This document shows, piece after piece, positions 39,744 to 49,084 of a stretch of 64,000 nucleotides of DNA (position 1 is the stretch's first letter; each line of letters begins with the position of its first letter). Origin of the DNA: an uncultured Clostridia bacterium. Its GTDB lineage: Bacteria; Bacillota; Clostridia; Christensenellales; Borkfalkiaceae. The notes under the pieces are model-generated. The model saw only the letters and a list, made by a program, of their open reading frames with translations, made no database searches and was not told the origin of the DNA. The DNA is taken from positions 1 to 64,000 of the forward strand of contig CANRDY010000003.1 of the NCBI GenBank assembly GCA_947629515.1. Direction: 5' to 3'. The position numbers and the translations under genes are program-made.

Positions 39744-40532
39744 TTACAAAAGTTCTTCGTCGGTGAAGTACTCCGTGCGAACGCCGAGCGAGTTTTTTAT
39801 TTCGGAATACATGCCCGAAAATCCGTAGTTTTCGGCGGCGTAATGGGTGAGCTGTATAACGCACATTCCGCGCGCAAGCAGTTCGGTTATCAGGTGGTGC
39901 TTAAAATCGGACGAAACGAATGCGTCCGCGCCGTTTTCCGAGGCGAACGCTATGCTTTCGGGATCGCACCCCGCGCCGCAGAACGAAGCCGTGCGGGATA
40001 TTACCCTCTCCCCGTCGCCGTAAAAGAGCACTCTTTGGCTGTTGAACCGTTTTTTTATGAGGTTTACATAGTCTTTGAGTTTTATCTTTTCAACGGGGTA
40101 GACCCTTCCGTATCTGCCGCCCTCGGGTTCGAGCATATATTTGCAGTCCGAATCGCTGCCGCCCAGCCCGAGCATAAGCCGATAGTCTATGCCCCTTTCG
40201 GCGGCGTCGAAATTGAGGTGCATCGAGACGACCGAAATTCCGCTTTTAACGCACTCGTACAGCGCGCGGGTCGAGTAATCTTCGGCGGAAATCGACGTTA
40301 TGCCGCCGAAAATCGCGGGGTGGTGGGTGACTATCGCGTTGAAGCCGAGGCTCTTTGCCCTTTGAACGGCTTTTAACGAAAGGTCGAGCGAGAATAAAAC
40401 GCCCTTTATCTGTTCGCCCGAATTGATTATTATTCCGCTGTTGTCGTAACCGCCCGTAATTTCGCGGAACGACTTTGAAACGGAGAGCGCGCCGAACTCT
40501 TCGAGCACGTTCAAAAGCTGTTCAGTTTTCAC
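39744..40532 (-). CDS. Nif3-like dinuclear metal-centre protein (YqfO family)
   Basis: 262 residues. IVTHHPAIFGGI carries the metal-binding histidines, and CVIQLTHYAAENYG the C-terminal pair. It is often described as a GTP cyclohydrolase-like type 2 protein; the cellular role is unresolved. Overlaps the methyltransferase gene by 11 bp, a conserved pairing in Bacillota. Confidence 0.9.
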   Translation of the reverse strand: MKTEQLLNVLEEFGALSVSKSFREITGGYDNSGIIINSGEQIKGVLFSLDLSLKAVQRAKSLGFNAIVTHHPAIFGGITSISAEDYSTRALYECVKSGISVVSMHLNFDAAERGIDYRLMLGLGGSDSDCKYMLEPEGGRYGRVYPVEKIKLKDYVNLIKKRFNSQRVLFYGDGERVISRTASFCGAGCDPESIAFASENGADAFVSSDFKHHLITELLARGMCVIQLTHYAAENYGFSGMYSEIKNSLGVRTEYFTDEELL

Positions 40533-41241
40533 CGAGGACCTCTTTTATAAGCGTTATTTTTTGTTCGATCTGCCCGCGCGAAGCCTCGCCCGCATGGGCT
40601 AAATAACTTTGATTTTCGGCAAGCTGTCTGCGAAGATACCCGCCGAAGTCGCCCGAAAGGTCGCCCTTGCCGAATAGCATCTGCGCCGCCGTATAGCCGC
40701 CCGAATCCCGAAAAGGATCGTTTGCGCGTTCGCGCTCTTCGGCGTTGCCGTTTGAGCGTTCGCACTCTCCGCGTTCAGGCTCTTTACGCTCCCCGCGTTC
40801 GCCGCAGAGTACGGCGTAATACTTGCCTCCGCTCAAAAACACGTCGTCGCGGATAATTTGCGCGCCGCGTTCCAGCAAAAATTTTCTCAACTCGGGCGCG
40901 CCGTGCATGGGCTGAAAGACGAAAGTTTTGGGGATAAACGAATTTTTTAATATGGAAATTATCTCTTCCCCGCCCATTCCCGCGATAAGAACTTCGTCGG
41001 TTTTTTGGGAAAGCCCCTCAAGCCCCGGAGCGCAGACCGCCGAGCACTTGCCCGAGGTTATGTAGTCCTTTAACAGCCTTTCTGCCTTGGAAAGGCTTTT
41101 CGCGCTTATGTCGGAGACGCGCGCGCTTTTGCACTTGCCGCTTTTTAACATATACAGCGTGCAATAGCCGTGGTCGCAGCCTACGTCGGCGAACGTTTCG
41201 CAGGGCGAAAGAAAGGAGCAAAGTTTTTTGATTCTGTCCAT
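40522..41241 (-). CDS. trmK: tRNA (adenine(22)-N1)-methyltransferase
   Basis: 239 residues. FADVGCDHGYCTLYML is the SAM-binding motif I; EVLIAGMGGEEIISIL and FVFQPMHGAPELRKFL are typical of TrmK. A low-complexity insert of about 35 residues (GERKEPERGECERSNGNAEE region, coded near 40695-40800) interrupts the C-terminal third; its DNA is made of imperfect GCGTTCGC/GCTC repeats and looks like a recent in-frame expansion. Confidence 0.9.
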   Translation of the reverse strand: MDRIKKLCSFLSPCETFADVGCDHGYCTLYMLKSGKCKSARVSDISAKSLSKAERLLKDYITSGKCSAVCAPGLEGLSQKTDEVLIAGMGGEEIISILKNSFIPKTFVFQPMHGAPELRKFLLERGAQIIRDDVFLSGGKYYAVLCGERGERKEPERGECERSNGNAEERERANDPFRDSGGYTAAQMLFGKGDLSGDFGGYLRRQLAENQSYLAHAGEASRGQIEQKITLIKEVLGEN

Positions 41242-41254
41242 TTATATACAGGGA

Positions 41255-41336
41255 AAGTGTTTGGGATCGGAAAAATTTTCGGTTCGGAAATAATTTACGG
41301 TTCGGAAAAATCTTTGACGCGGGAAAAGTTTTTAAG
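41255..41336. repeat. Degenerate repeats between trmK and rpoD
   Basis: Three copies of a GGTTCGGAAAAATTTT-like unit in the 90-bp spacer. No terminator signal, so trmK may still be cotranscribed with rpoD. Confidence 0.6.
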
Positions 41337-42390
41337 TGTCGAGGAAGTCCTTTAAGTGGCGGCTTCTCGACGGGTGGCGGAGCTTGCGGAGAGCCTTTGC
41401 CTCGATCTGACGTATTCTTTCGCGGGTGACGTTAAATTCCTTGCCCACTTCTTCGAGCGTTCTCGGTCTGCCGTCGTCCACGCCGTAGCGAAGCCTTAAC
41501 ACCTTTTCCTCGCGGGGGGTGAGGCTGTTGAGCACGCCCAAAAGCGTTTCCTTTAACATTGTAGTCGACACGCTGTCGGAGGGGGTGACGGTCGTTTCGT
41601 CCTCGATGAAGTCGCCGAGGTGGCTGTCCTCTTCCTCGCCTATGGGCGTTTCGAGCGATACGGGGTCTTGCGCTATCTTCTGAATTTCACGCACGCGCTC
41701 TTCGCTTATGCCCATCTCCTTGGCGATCTCCGCGGCGGTGGGGTCTCTGCCGTATTTTTGCAAAAGTATGCGCGATACGCGGGTGAGTTTGTTTATGGTT
41801 TCGACCATGTGAACGGGTATTCTTATGGTACGCGCCTGATCGGCGATCGCCCTTGTGATGGCTTGTCTTATCCACCACGTGGCGTAGGTAGAGAATTTGA
41901 ATCCCTTTTGATAGTCAAACTTTTCGACGGCTTTCATAAGCCCGAGGTTGCCTTCCTGAATGAGGTCGAGAAAGAGCATACCGCGCCCGACGTACCTCTT
42001 TGCGATAGACACGACAAGCCTTAAATTCGCCTCGGAGAGCCGCTTTTTAGCCGCTTCGTCGCCCTCCTGCATAAGGCGGGCAAGCTCCACTTCGTCCTCG
42101 GGCGTGAGCAGGGGCACTCTGCCTATGTCTTTTAAGTACATCTTTACGGGGTCGTCCAAGCCTATGTCGGAGAGAGCCTGTTCGTAAAGCTCTTTGTCGC
42201 GCTCGGCTTCGTCGATTATCTGAATACCCGCGTCGGCGATGGATTTGTAAACGTAGTCCATTTGCGTGGGGGTCGTTTCGTACTTCTCCATGATATCGCA
42301 AAGGGTGTTCGTGGTGATAGAACCCTTTTGTGAATACGAGTCGATTATCTGTTTGAGTACTTCGTTGAGTTTTTGATCGGATAAATTCAT
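41332..42390 (-). CDS. rpoD: Primary sigma factor SigA (RpoD)
   Basis: 352 residues, typical of Gram-positive sigmaA. Region 1.1 (about 1-60), region 1.2 [17 protein letters not shown], region 2 ([37 protein letters not shown]) recognising the -10, region 3, and region 4.2 ([20 protein letters not shown]) recognising the -35. Directs the TTGACA/TATAAT promoters seen across the window. Between dnaG and trmK, the usual order. Confidence 0.97.
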   Translation of the reverse strand: MNLSDQKLNEVLKQIIDSYSQKGSITTNTLCDIMEKYETTPTQMDYVYKSIADAGIQIIDEAERDKELYEQALSDIGLDDPVKMYLKDIGRVPLLTPEDEVELARLMQEGDEAAKKRLSEANLRLVVSIAKRYVGRGMLFLDLIQEGNLGLMKAVEKFDYQKGFKFSTYATWWIRQAITRAIADQARTIRIPVHMVETINKLTRVSRILLQKYGRDPTAAEIAKEMGISEERVREIQKIAQDPVSLETPIGEEEDSHLGDFIEDETTVTPSDSVSTTMLKETLLGVLNSLTPREEKVLRLRYGVDDGRPRTLEEVGKEFNVTRERIRQIEAKALRKLRHPSRSRHLKDFLDT

Positions 42391-42424
42391 ATTTTTTACC
42401 TTACTTTCTCCGCTTGATTTGCTG

Positions 42425-44197
42425 TTACTTTTTTTTGCTTGCGATAAGATTTTGCAGTTGAACGGTCAAAGCCTTTCGCTTTTCGCCGTCGGTCTGCGTT
42501 GCTATTAAGTTTTTGAGGGCTTCTATCTGCTTGTCCGTATGTATGGCGCGCAGTTTTTTAACGCAGTCGTTAAAGTACTTTTCGGCGACAAGCCCGTTGA
42601 GTTTTTCGCCGTCGCAATAGTCCAGAATCCTGCATAGCTCTTCGTACTCCGCGCTGTTTTCTTCGAAAAATTCGAACAGCTCCGAGGGCTGTACCCTCTC
42701 TTCCATGAGTTTTTTGGACTTTATGTAGTCGGCGATTATTTGATGCACTTCGTCGCAGAAAGGCACGTCCTCTATGTTGCACTCCTCTGAAATTTTCGCG
42801 CCGAAAAGGTAGGCGGATATTACGAACCGCGAAGCGCGTTTTTCCGCCGTGGCGGTATCTTTGCGCGCGGGAGGGGCGGCTTCGGGCTGTTTTTCTTCGA
42901 TGTCGTCGGAATACAGATCGCGTTTCAACGCCTCTATGGTGAAGCCCGTTGCGACGTGTACTTCCTTTAACAGGTCCTCTTGTTCCGCCGCGCTCTCCGC
43001 CGTGCGTATTACGGCGATAGCCTCGCGCTCGTAATTGCGCTTTTGTTCGGTATTTGAAAGGTCGAATTTCTTTCGGAGTACTTTTAATTTATAGTCTATG
43101 AGCGGCATTGCCGCTTCAAGGCATTTTTTGTAGCCGTCCGCTCCGCGCTGAACTATAACGTCGTCGGGGTCAAGCCCTTCGGGAAGGGGCACGACCCTTA
43201 TGTTAAGCCCCTCGCGTTTGAAGATGTCCAGCCCGCGGACGTTCGCCTTTTCACCCGCGCCGTCGCCGTCGTAGCTGACGTATACCGTGTCGGCGTACCT
43301 CTTTATAAGGCGCGCCTGATCGGGGGTGAGCGAGGTTCCCATATTGGCGACGACGTTTTTGAACCCCGCGCCGTACAGCGAAAGGGTGTCCATATACCCC
43401 TCTACTATTATCACCTCGCGCACGGTCTGTTCGCGTTTGAGCTTTTTTAAGAGGTTTATGTTATAGAGCGTTTTGCCCTTGCTGAACACCATGGTCTCTT
43501 TTGTGTTGCGGTATTTGCCGAAGTCGACCTTTTTCAACGCTCTGCCGCCGAACGCGACAACTTCGTCCATAGAATTTATTATGGGGAAGATGAGCCGTCC
43601 GCCCTGCGCGTCGGTGAGTTTGCCGTCGGCGGAATTGACGACGCCGCTGTCGACCATATCTTTGGGATCGTAGCCCTTTTTTAACAGATATTGGGGAAGA
43701 CTGTAAAAGTCGAGGCTTGCGCCCAGCCCGAACTTCCGCACCATATTAGCGGGAATTTTGCGCTTTAATATATAGTCGACGTGCTCTTTGGCGTTGCCCG
43801 AATTGAGGTTGTTGAGGTAAAAATGGGCGGTATCGTTGAGAATTTTTAAGATATTGTCGCGCTTGCGTTTGAGTTCGACAGTTCTGCGCTCGTCGAACCC
43901 CGTCTGCGGCACGGGCATTTTGGCGCGTTCGGCAAGTATTTTTACCGCGTCCATAAAGCCTACGTTCTCTATCTCTCGTACGAACTTGAATATATCGCCC
44001 GATTCGCCGCATCCGAAACAGTGGTAGTACTGGTCTTGCTCGTTGATGGCAAACGACGGGGTTTTTTCGTGATGAAAAGGACAGCACGCCCAATAGTTTG
44101 TCCCCTTTTTTTCAAGCGAGAAATAGCTCGCCGCCACTTCCGCAAGATTGAGTTTTGATTTAAGAGCCGCTAAGTACTCCTGCATTTCGGTTGCCAT
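42425..44197 (-). CDS. dnaG: DNA primase
   Basis: 590 residues. N-terminal zinc-binding domain ([28 protein letters not shown]), catalytic core with GGRALKK and toprim motifs ([28 protein letters not shown]), and a helical DnaB-binding C-terminus (about 440-590). Makes RNA primers at the replication fork. 10 bp after the dGTPase gene, 34 bp before rpoD: the macromolecular-synthesis operon. Confidence 0.97.
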   Translation of the reverse strand: MATEMQEYLAALKSKLNLAEVAASYFSLEKKGTNYWACCPFHHEKTPSFAINEQDQYYHCFGCGESGDIFKFVREIENVGFMDAVKILAERAKMPVPQTGFDERRTVELKRKRDNILKILNDTAHFYLNNLNSGNAKEHVDYILKRKIPANMVRKFGLGASLDFYSLPQYLLKKGYDPKDMVDSGVVNSADGKLTDAQGGRLIFPIINSMDEVVAFGGRALKKVDFGKYRNTKETMVFSKGKTLYNINLLKKLKREQTVREVIIVEGYMDTLSLYGAGFKNVVANMGTSLTPDQARLIKRYADTVYVSYDGDGAGEKANVRGLDIFKREGLNIRVVPLPEGLDPDDVIVQRGADGYKKCLEAAMPLIDYKLKVLRKKFDLSNTEQKRNYEREAIAVIRTAESAAEQEDLLKEVHVATGFTIEALKRDLYSDDIEEKQPEAAPPARKDTATAEKRASRFVISAYLFGAKISEECNIEDVPFCDEVHQIIADYIKSKKLMEERVQPSELFEFFEENSAEYEELCRILDYCDGEKLNGLVAEKYFNDCVKKLRAIHTDKQIEALKNLIATQTDGEKRKALTVQLQNLIASKKK

Positions 44198-44207
44198 ATG
44201 CTTATTA

Positions 44208-45242
44208 TCAGTTGCCCTCGTCTATAAACGTCCAGCCCTTGGGCACGAAAATTTTGTTGAAAGTGTAAACGGCGTATCTGTCGGTCATGGACGAAAGATA
44301 GTCCGAAACCGCCTGTTCTTCGGAACAGTTTTCCGCAAGGCGGACATAGAACGACGGCATGGCGGAAATATTCATTGTGAAATAGGAGTACATCGCGCCC
44401 AACATTCTTTCTGCCTTTTCCTCTTCGCCGCGCGCCGAACCCGAAAAATACACCCTTTCGAACATAAACGCGCGGAGGGCTTCGCTTGCCTCTTCTATTC
44501 CCCTTTCCATTGCAACGCGGTTTTTGCCCGCGCTCTCTTTATAAACCGAATATATCGCCGTGTTAATGCGCTCGCGCGAGGAAGAACCGAGAGCTTGGCG
44601 GATAGCCTTCGGAACGTCGTTTTCGGTGAGTATCCCCGCGCGAACGGCGTCGTCGAGGTCGTGGTTTATGTAGGCTATTCTGTCGGCTACCGAAACGCAT
44701 CTTCCCTCGAGCGTAGACGGAACGCCGTCCTTTTTATGGTTCAAAATGCCGTCGCGCACTTCGAATGTGAGGTTAAGACCTTGTCCGTCCTTTTCGAGCA
44801 CGTCGACTACGCGGAGCGACTGCTCGTTGTGGCGGAACCCCGACGGCGACAAGCTGTTTAATATGCGCTCGCCGCTGTGCCCGAAAGGCGTGTGACCGAG
44901 GTCGTGCCCCAAGGCGATCGCCTCAGCAAGATCCTCGTTGAGAGACAGCGCGCGGGCTATGCTGCGGGCTATCTGCGCAACGTCGAGCGTGTGCGTGAGG
45001 CGCGTGACGTAGTGGTCGCCCTCGGGCGAGAAGAAAACCTGCGTTTTGTTTTTGAGCCGTCTGAAAGACTTGCAATAGATTATCCTGTCGCGGTCGCGCT
45101 GAAAATCGGTGCGCATGGGGCACGGGCTTTCGGCGCGCTGTCTGCCCTTTGTGTCAGCCGACTTGCACGCGAAAGGCGAGAGAAAAGCGTTCTCTATCGC
45201 ATATGTTCTTTCTTTCAGATCGTTGGTGTTTTCCATTCTCAA
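44208..45242 (-). CDS. dgt: dGTPase-like HD-domain phosphohydrolase
   Basis: 344 residues. HD motif: YVTRLTHTLDVAQIAR and AIALGHDLGHTPFGHSGE, plus SVADRIAYINHDLDD. N-terminal RDRDRIIYCKSFRRL is conserved in deoxyguanosinetriphosphate triphosphohydrolase-like proteins. It removes triphosphate from dNTPs, tuning nucleotide pools; the neighbourhood with primase is common in Bacillota. Substrate preference is unproven. Confidence 0.92.
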   Translation of the reverse strand: MRMENTNDLKERTYAIENAFLSPFACKSADTKGRQRAESPCPMRTDFQRDRDRIIYCKSFRRLKNKTQVFFSPEGDHYVTRLTHTLDVAQIARSIARALSLNEDLAEAIALGHDLGHTPFGHSGERILNSLSPSGFRHNEQSLRVVDVLEKDGQGLNLTFEVRDGILNHKKDGVPSTLEGRCVSVADRIAYINHDLDDAVRAGILTENDVPKAIRQALGSSSRERINTAIYSVYKESAGKNRVAMERGIEEASEALRAFMFERVYFSGSARGEEEKAERMLGAMYSYFTMNISAMPSFYVRLAENCSEEQAVSDYLSSMTDRYAVYTFNKIFVPKGWTFIDEGN

Positions 45243-45360
45243 ATTATTTTACGAAAAAAAATCAAAAATTTCTTTTTTTATTTGTAACTTTTTTGCACGG
45301 GGGCTTTTTAACCGCCGCGTCGGGTTATTGAGCGGAGTTGCGGTAACGTTACTTACGGCG

Positions 45361-45438
45361 CGGTTCATAAAAAGCACGTATTAACGCTATGGGGCGGGGC
45401 GGTTCGCAAAAAGCCGTATTTGCGCTACGGGGCGGGGC
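45361..45438. repeat. Two imperfect 40-bp tandem copies
   Basis: CGGTTCATAAAAAGCACGTA... and GGTTCGCAAAAAGCCGTATT..., both ending ACGGGGCGGGGC or close to it. They fill the spacer just after the SDR gene. Confidence 0.75.
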
Positions 45439-45441
45439 GAT

Positions 45442-46167
45442 TTACTTTGCGAAGCCGCCGCCCACCGAAAGCACTTCGCCCGTTACGTAGTCGGCTTCGG
45501 CGAGATATACGCACGCCTTTGCGACATCCTCGGGCGAGCCTATTCTGCCGAGGGGTATCTGGAAGATAAGCTCCTCGACTTCCTCTTCGCTGAGTCGGGC
45601 GTTCATATCGGTATCTATCACCCCCGGGGAAACGCAGTTGACACGCACGCCCGAGGGGGAAAGTTCTTTGGCAAGGGCTTTTGTAAAGGCTATGAGCGCG
45701 CCCTTCGAAGCCGAATAGGCAACTTCGCAACTCGCCCCCACTTCACCCCATATTGAACCGATATTTATAATACAGCCGCGGGATAAGCTGACCATTTTGT
45801 CTGTTACGCACCGCGAACAGAGGTACGCACCGCGCATATTGACGCCGAATATATGCTCCCACTCGGCGAGCGAGGTATCCTGTATTACGTGCACTTTGGA
45901 TATGCCCGCGTTGTTGACGAGCACGTCGATGTGGTCGTACAGCGAAAAAAATTCCTCGAACATATTGCGAACCTGTAATTCGTCGGAGACGTCGGCGCGC
46001 ATGAGCACGGGATAATAGCCGAGCGTGTTGAACTCGCTCTGCGTTGAAATTGCGGCTTGTTCGTCGGAGTGGTAATTGAGCACCACCTCGTACCCCTGCT
46101 GTAAAAAGGCGAGGGCGATTGCCCTGCCTATCCCCTTTGTGCCGCCCGTTATAAGCGCAGTTTTCAT
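45442..46167 (-). CDS. SDR-family oxidoreductase (FabG-like)
   Basis: 241 residues of a classical short-chain dehydrogenase: nucleotide motif TGGTKGIGRAIA, LVNNAGIS, catalytic Ser in INIGSIWGEVG, YSASKGALIAF (Tyr/Lys), SPGVIDTDM. Closest in layout to 3-oxoacyl-ACP reductases. It overlaps aroK by 4 bp at the end of the shikimate operon; whether it acts on a shikimate-type compound is unknown. Confidence 0.9.
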   Translation of the reverse strand: MKTALITGGTKGIGRAIALAFLQQGYEVVLNYHSDEQAAISTQSEFNTLGYYPVLMRADVSDELQVRNMFEEFFSLYDHIDVLVNNAGISKVHVIQDTSLAEWEHIFGVNMRGAYLCSRCVTDKMVSLSRGCIINIGSIWGEVGASCEVAYSASKGALIAFTKALAKELSPSGVRVNCVSPGVIDTDMNARLSEEEVEELIFQIPLGRIGSPEDVAKACVYLAEADYVTGEVLSVGGGFAK

Positions 46168-46658
46168 AAAATCAACTCCGTAATTTTTTGCGCGACCCCG
46201 TCCGCCGAAAGCCCCGACGCGTCGACTACATAGTCCGCCGCACGCTCGTATACGCCCGCGCGCTCGGCGTATAATTTTTTCAACCTCTTTTCAAGACCGC
46301 CTTGAAGCAAGGGGCGCGTGCCGTCGCCTTTAAGACGGTCCACAAGCTCTGCAACCTCTGTTTTGAGGTAAAAGATCTTACCGCTTGTTTTTAACAACTC
46401 CACGTTTTCGGGGCGTAAAAGACAGCCGCCGCCCGTGGCTATGACCGCGCCGTCGAGGGCGGCAACTCTTTTGACCGCCTCCGTTTCGAGGTTGCGGAAA
46501 TAACTTTCGCCGTGTTCGGCAAAAATGGTTGAAATTTCGCCGTGCTCCTCTTCGATGAGCGCGTCGGTGTCGACGGCTTCAAACCCGAGCTTTTTGGCGA
46601 GAATTTCGGATACCGTGGTTTTGCCGCACCCCGGCATACCCGAGAGCACGATGTTCAT
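46164..46658 (-). CDS. aroK: Shikimate kinase
   Basis: 164 residues. Walker A GMPGCGKTTVSEIL, substrate residues in AVDTDALIEEEHGEIS, FRNLETEAVK and GGGCLLRPEN, lid GDGTRPLL. Phosphorylates shikimate at O3 with ATP. Overlaps both neighbours by 4 bp. Confidence 0.94.
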   Translation of the reverse strand: MNIVLSGMPGCGKTTVSEILAKKLGFEAVDTDALIEEEHGEISTIFAEHGESYFRNLETEAVKRVAALDGAVIATGGGCLLRPENVELLKTSGKIFYLKTEVAELVDRLKGDGTRPLLQGGLEKRLKKLYAERAGVYERAADYVVDASGLSADGVAQKITELIL

Positions 46659-47065
46659 AACTTAAAACTTTCGCCCGCAAGAATGTAGCTGTTTTTGCCG
46701 AAGCCGGCTATTACGCCCTTGCACACTTCCGAGATGACCGACTTGCTTCGGAACTCCTCGCGGGAGTGAACGTTGGACATATGCACTTCTATAACGGGGA
46801 TCTTTATCGAGGCGATCGCGTCGCGGATCGCAAGCGAATAGTGCGTGTAAGCCCCCGCGTTCAGAATTATCCCGTCGCAGTCTGCGCCGTGGAGCTTGTT
46901 GCAGATCTCCCCCTCGATATTGCTCTGGTAGAACTCACACTCGTCGTCTTTGAAATGCGCGGCTATTTCGGCGTTTATCTCGTCGAGCGACTGCGTGCCG
47001 TAAACGCCCTTTTCCCTTATACCCGTCATATCGAGATTTACGCCGTTTATGAATAACAGTTTCAT
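46655..47065 (-). CDS. aroQ: 3-dehydroquinate dehydratase, type II
   Basis: 136 residues. FINGVNLDMTGIREKGVYGT (catalytic Tyr of the flexible loop), QSNIEGEICNKLH, ILNAGAYTHYSLAIRDAI and PVIEVHMSNVHSREEFR. Dehydrates 3-dehydroquinate to 3-dehydroshikimate. The usual GRRE loop Arg corresponds to IREKGVYG. Confidence 0.95.
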   Translation of the reverse strand: MKLLFINGVNLDMTGIREKGVYGTQSLDEINAEIAAHFKDDECEFYQSNIEGEICNKLHGADCDGIILNAGAYTHYSLAIRDAIASIKIPVIEVHMSNVHSREEFRSKSVISEVCKGVIAGFGKNSYILAGESFKL

Positions 47066-47084
47066 TTTTGCACCTCTTTTTATC

Positions 47085-47196
47085 GTGTTTTGCTTTGGAT
47101 TTTGCTTTGCGCGTTGCGTGTTGATTTTTGCGGTTTTGCTTTGAACGTTGGGATTTTATTTGCGCGTTGGTGTTTTATTTTACTGTTTGCGCTTTT
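47085..47196. repeat. GT-rich degenerate repeats between aroE and aroQ
   Basis: Several copies of TTTTGCTTTGCGCGTTG-like units fill the spacer that separates two otherwise tightly packed shikimate genes. Confidence 0.65.
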
Positions 47197-48006
47197 TTAC
47201 CCGCCGAACTTTTTGCGGAAGGCGGAAAACAGCTCTTTTGCCTCTTCTGCCGAGGGTTGGCTTCCGAAGTATATACAGTCGGAATAATACGCCTGATAAA
47301 ACAACATTCCCCTGCCGTTTATTATCTGTTTGTTAAGCCCCTCGGCAATGGATAAGAATTCGGACTTCTTCGGTTCATAAATCAAATCTACCGCCGCGTC
47401 GCAGTCCTTTAATATATCTTTTCCCACGGGGGAAATTCCCTCAGTGTTGTGCATACCAACGCCCGTTGCGTTGACTATTATGTTGAACTTTCCGTCCGCG
47501 AGCGAAGTTAAGGGCTGAATACTGCCGAACTCTTCGGCAAGGCGTTGGGCGTTTTGGGCGTTCTTATCGTAAACGCTGACCCTTGCGCCGCCGTCCGCAA
47601 GTTTTTTGGCGACGCTTCTGCCCGCTCCGCCCGCGCCGAGAAGAAGCGCGCTTTTGCCGCTCACCTCAACGCCGTTGTTTGCAAGCATCATTTGAAAGCC
47701 CATGCCGTCGGTGTTGTAACCCTCTCGCACGGCGGAAAGCACGGTGTTGACCGCGCCGAACACAGCCGCGTCGCCCTTGACCTTTACAAGATAAGGAATT
47801 ATCGAAAGTTTATAAGGAATGGTGACGTTAAAGCCGTCGAAGCGGGAGAACAGCCCCTCCGCCTCTTTGGGAAAGTTTTCTTCGGGGATAGAAATTTTTT
47901 CATATGTGATTTCAATACCCTTTCGCTCTGCGATAAATTCGTGTATCTGCGGGCTGACCGATTTTGAAACGTCTTTGCCTATGACCGCCAATCTGAGTTT
48001 TTTCAT
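47197..48006 (-). CDS. aroE: Shikimate dehydrogenase
   Basis: 269 residues. Substrate site: SVSPQIHEFI, GFNVTIPYKLSI (catalytic Lys) and GAVNTVL; NADP site LLLGAGGAGRSVAKKL. Reduces 3-dehydroshikimate to shikimate. NATGVGMH and QAYYSDCIYFG confirm the C-terminal half. Starts 10 bp after aroB. Confidence 0.95.
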   Translation of the reverse strand: MKKLRLAVIGKDVSKSVSPQIHEFIAERKGIEITYEKISIPEENFPKEAEGLFSRFDGFNVTIPYKLSIIPYLVKVKGDAAVFGAVNTVLSAVREGYNTDGMGFQMMLANNGVEVSGKSALLLGAGGAGRSVAKKLADGGARVSVYDKNAQNAQRLAEEFGSIQPLTSLADGKFNIIVNATGVGMHNTEGISPVGKDILKDCDAAVDLIYEPKKSEFLSIAEGLNKQIINGRGMLFYQAYYSDCIYFGSQPSAEEAKELFSAFRKKFGG

Positions 48007-48016
48007 ACTGCCTCCG

Positions 48017-49084
48017 TTATTTTGCGCGGCTTTTGAGCCGTGCGGCGCACTCTTCGAGGAGAGCCGGATAGCTCTCTTCGTCGAGGGATATTTCGGCGCA
48101 TCTGCCCCTTTCGGCGGGAACGACCAACGAAATTTGACTGCCGCTGTTCTTTTTGTCGAATTTGGCTAACCGCGCGGCGGAGCGGACGTCGGCAAATGCG
48201 GGAACTTTGCCTATGACCGCGTTGATGAGTTTGCGTATGCTTTCGGCGTAATCGTGCCCGCACACGTTGAGTTTTTCGGCTATATACAGCTCGTAATACG
48301 TGCCGATGAGCACATACTCGCCGTGCGACTTTTTGCGGTAAAACAGTTCGAACGCGTGCCCCGTGGTGTGCCCTAAATTGAGGGTCTTGCGCCGTCCGTT
48401 CAGATCGTGTTCGTCCGCGGAGACGACTTCCGCCTTGTGCCTTACGCACATATATGTTATTTTATCGAGAAATTCGGGAGTTTTGAGATTTTGGGAGTTG
48501 GCTATAAGCTCCGAATAGATTTCGCCGTCGAGCGCGCCGTACTTTACGATCTCGCCCAAGCCGCAACGTACCTCGCGGTCGGGAAGGGTTTTTAAGAACA
48601 CGGGGTCGCAGATGACCTCTTCGGGCTGATAAAAACTGCCGACGAGGTTCTTCACTCCCTCGAAGTCGACCGCCGTCTTTCCGCCAACCGAGCTGTCGAC
48701 CTGCGCAAGCAAAGTTGTGGGGATCTGCACAAGGCGCACCCCGCGCATATAGAGCGAGGCGGCAAGCCCCGCTATGTCCCCCACTACGCCGCCGCCGAAA
48801 GCTATTACCGTGTCGCCCCTCTTTATTTCCGCCTGTACCATGGCGCGGAGAATTGCCGTGAGATTGCGCATAGTCTTTGACGTTTCGCCCGCGGGAAGTA
48901 TGTGGACGGGCGTTTCGTCGCCGAACGTCTGCCATATGAGGTAGCGATAATACGCGAACACGTTTGAGTCGGTAACGACGAACAGACGGCGTGCGGCAAG
49001 CGCGGGGGCGTAACGCGCGAACGCGCCGTCGCCGCAGTGTATTACGCTTTCGACAGTCGGGGTGCGCAAAATTACGTCGTTCAT
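48017..49084 (-). CDS. aroB: 3-dehydroquinate synthase
   Basis: 355 residues from the ATG overlapping the aroC stop (ATGA). LPAGETSKTM, AFGGGVVGDIAGLAASLYMRG and IPTTLLAQVDSSVGGKTAVDF bind NAD; zinc ligands are the Glu of CGLGEIVKYG and the His residues in LNLGHTTGHAFE and KKSHGEYV. Converts DAHP to 3-dehydroquinate. The frame stays open further upstream, but that region reads as the reverse of aroC codons. Confidence 0.95.
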   Translation of the reverse strand: MNDVILRTPTVESVIHCGDGAFARYAPALAARRLFVVTDSNVFAYYRYLIWQTFGDETPVHILPAGETSKTMRNLTAILRAMVQAEIKRGDTVIAFGGGVVGDIAGLAASLYMRGVRLVQIPTTLLAQVDSSVGGKTAVDFEGVKNLVGSFYQPEEVICDPVFLKTLPDREVRCGLGEIVKYGALDGEIYSELIANSQNLKTPEFLDKITYMCVRHKAEVVSADEHDLNGRRKTLNLGHTTGHAFELFYRKKSHGEYVLIGTYYELYIAEKLNVCGHDYAESIRKLINAVIGKVPAFADVRSAARLAKFDKKNSGSQISLVVPAERGRCAEISLDEESYPALLEECAARLKSRAK

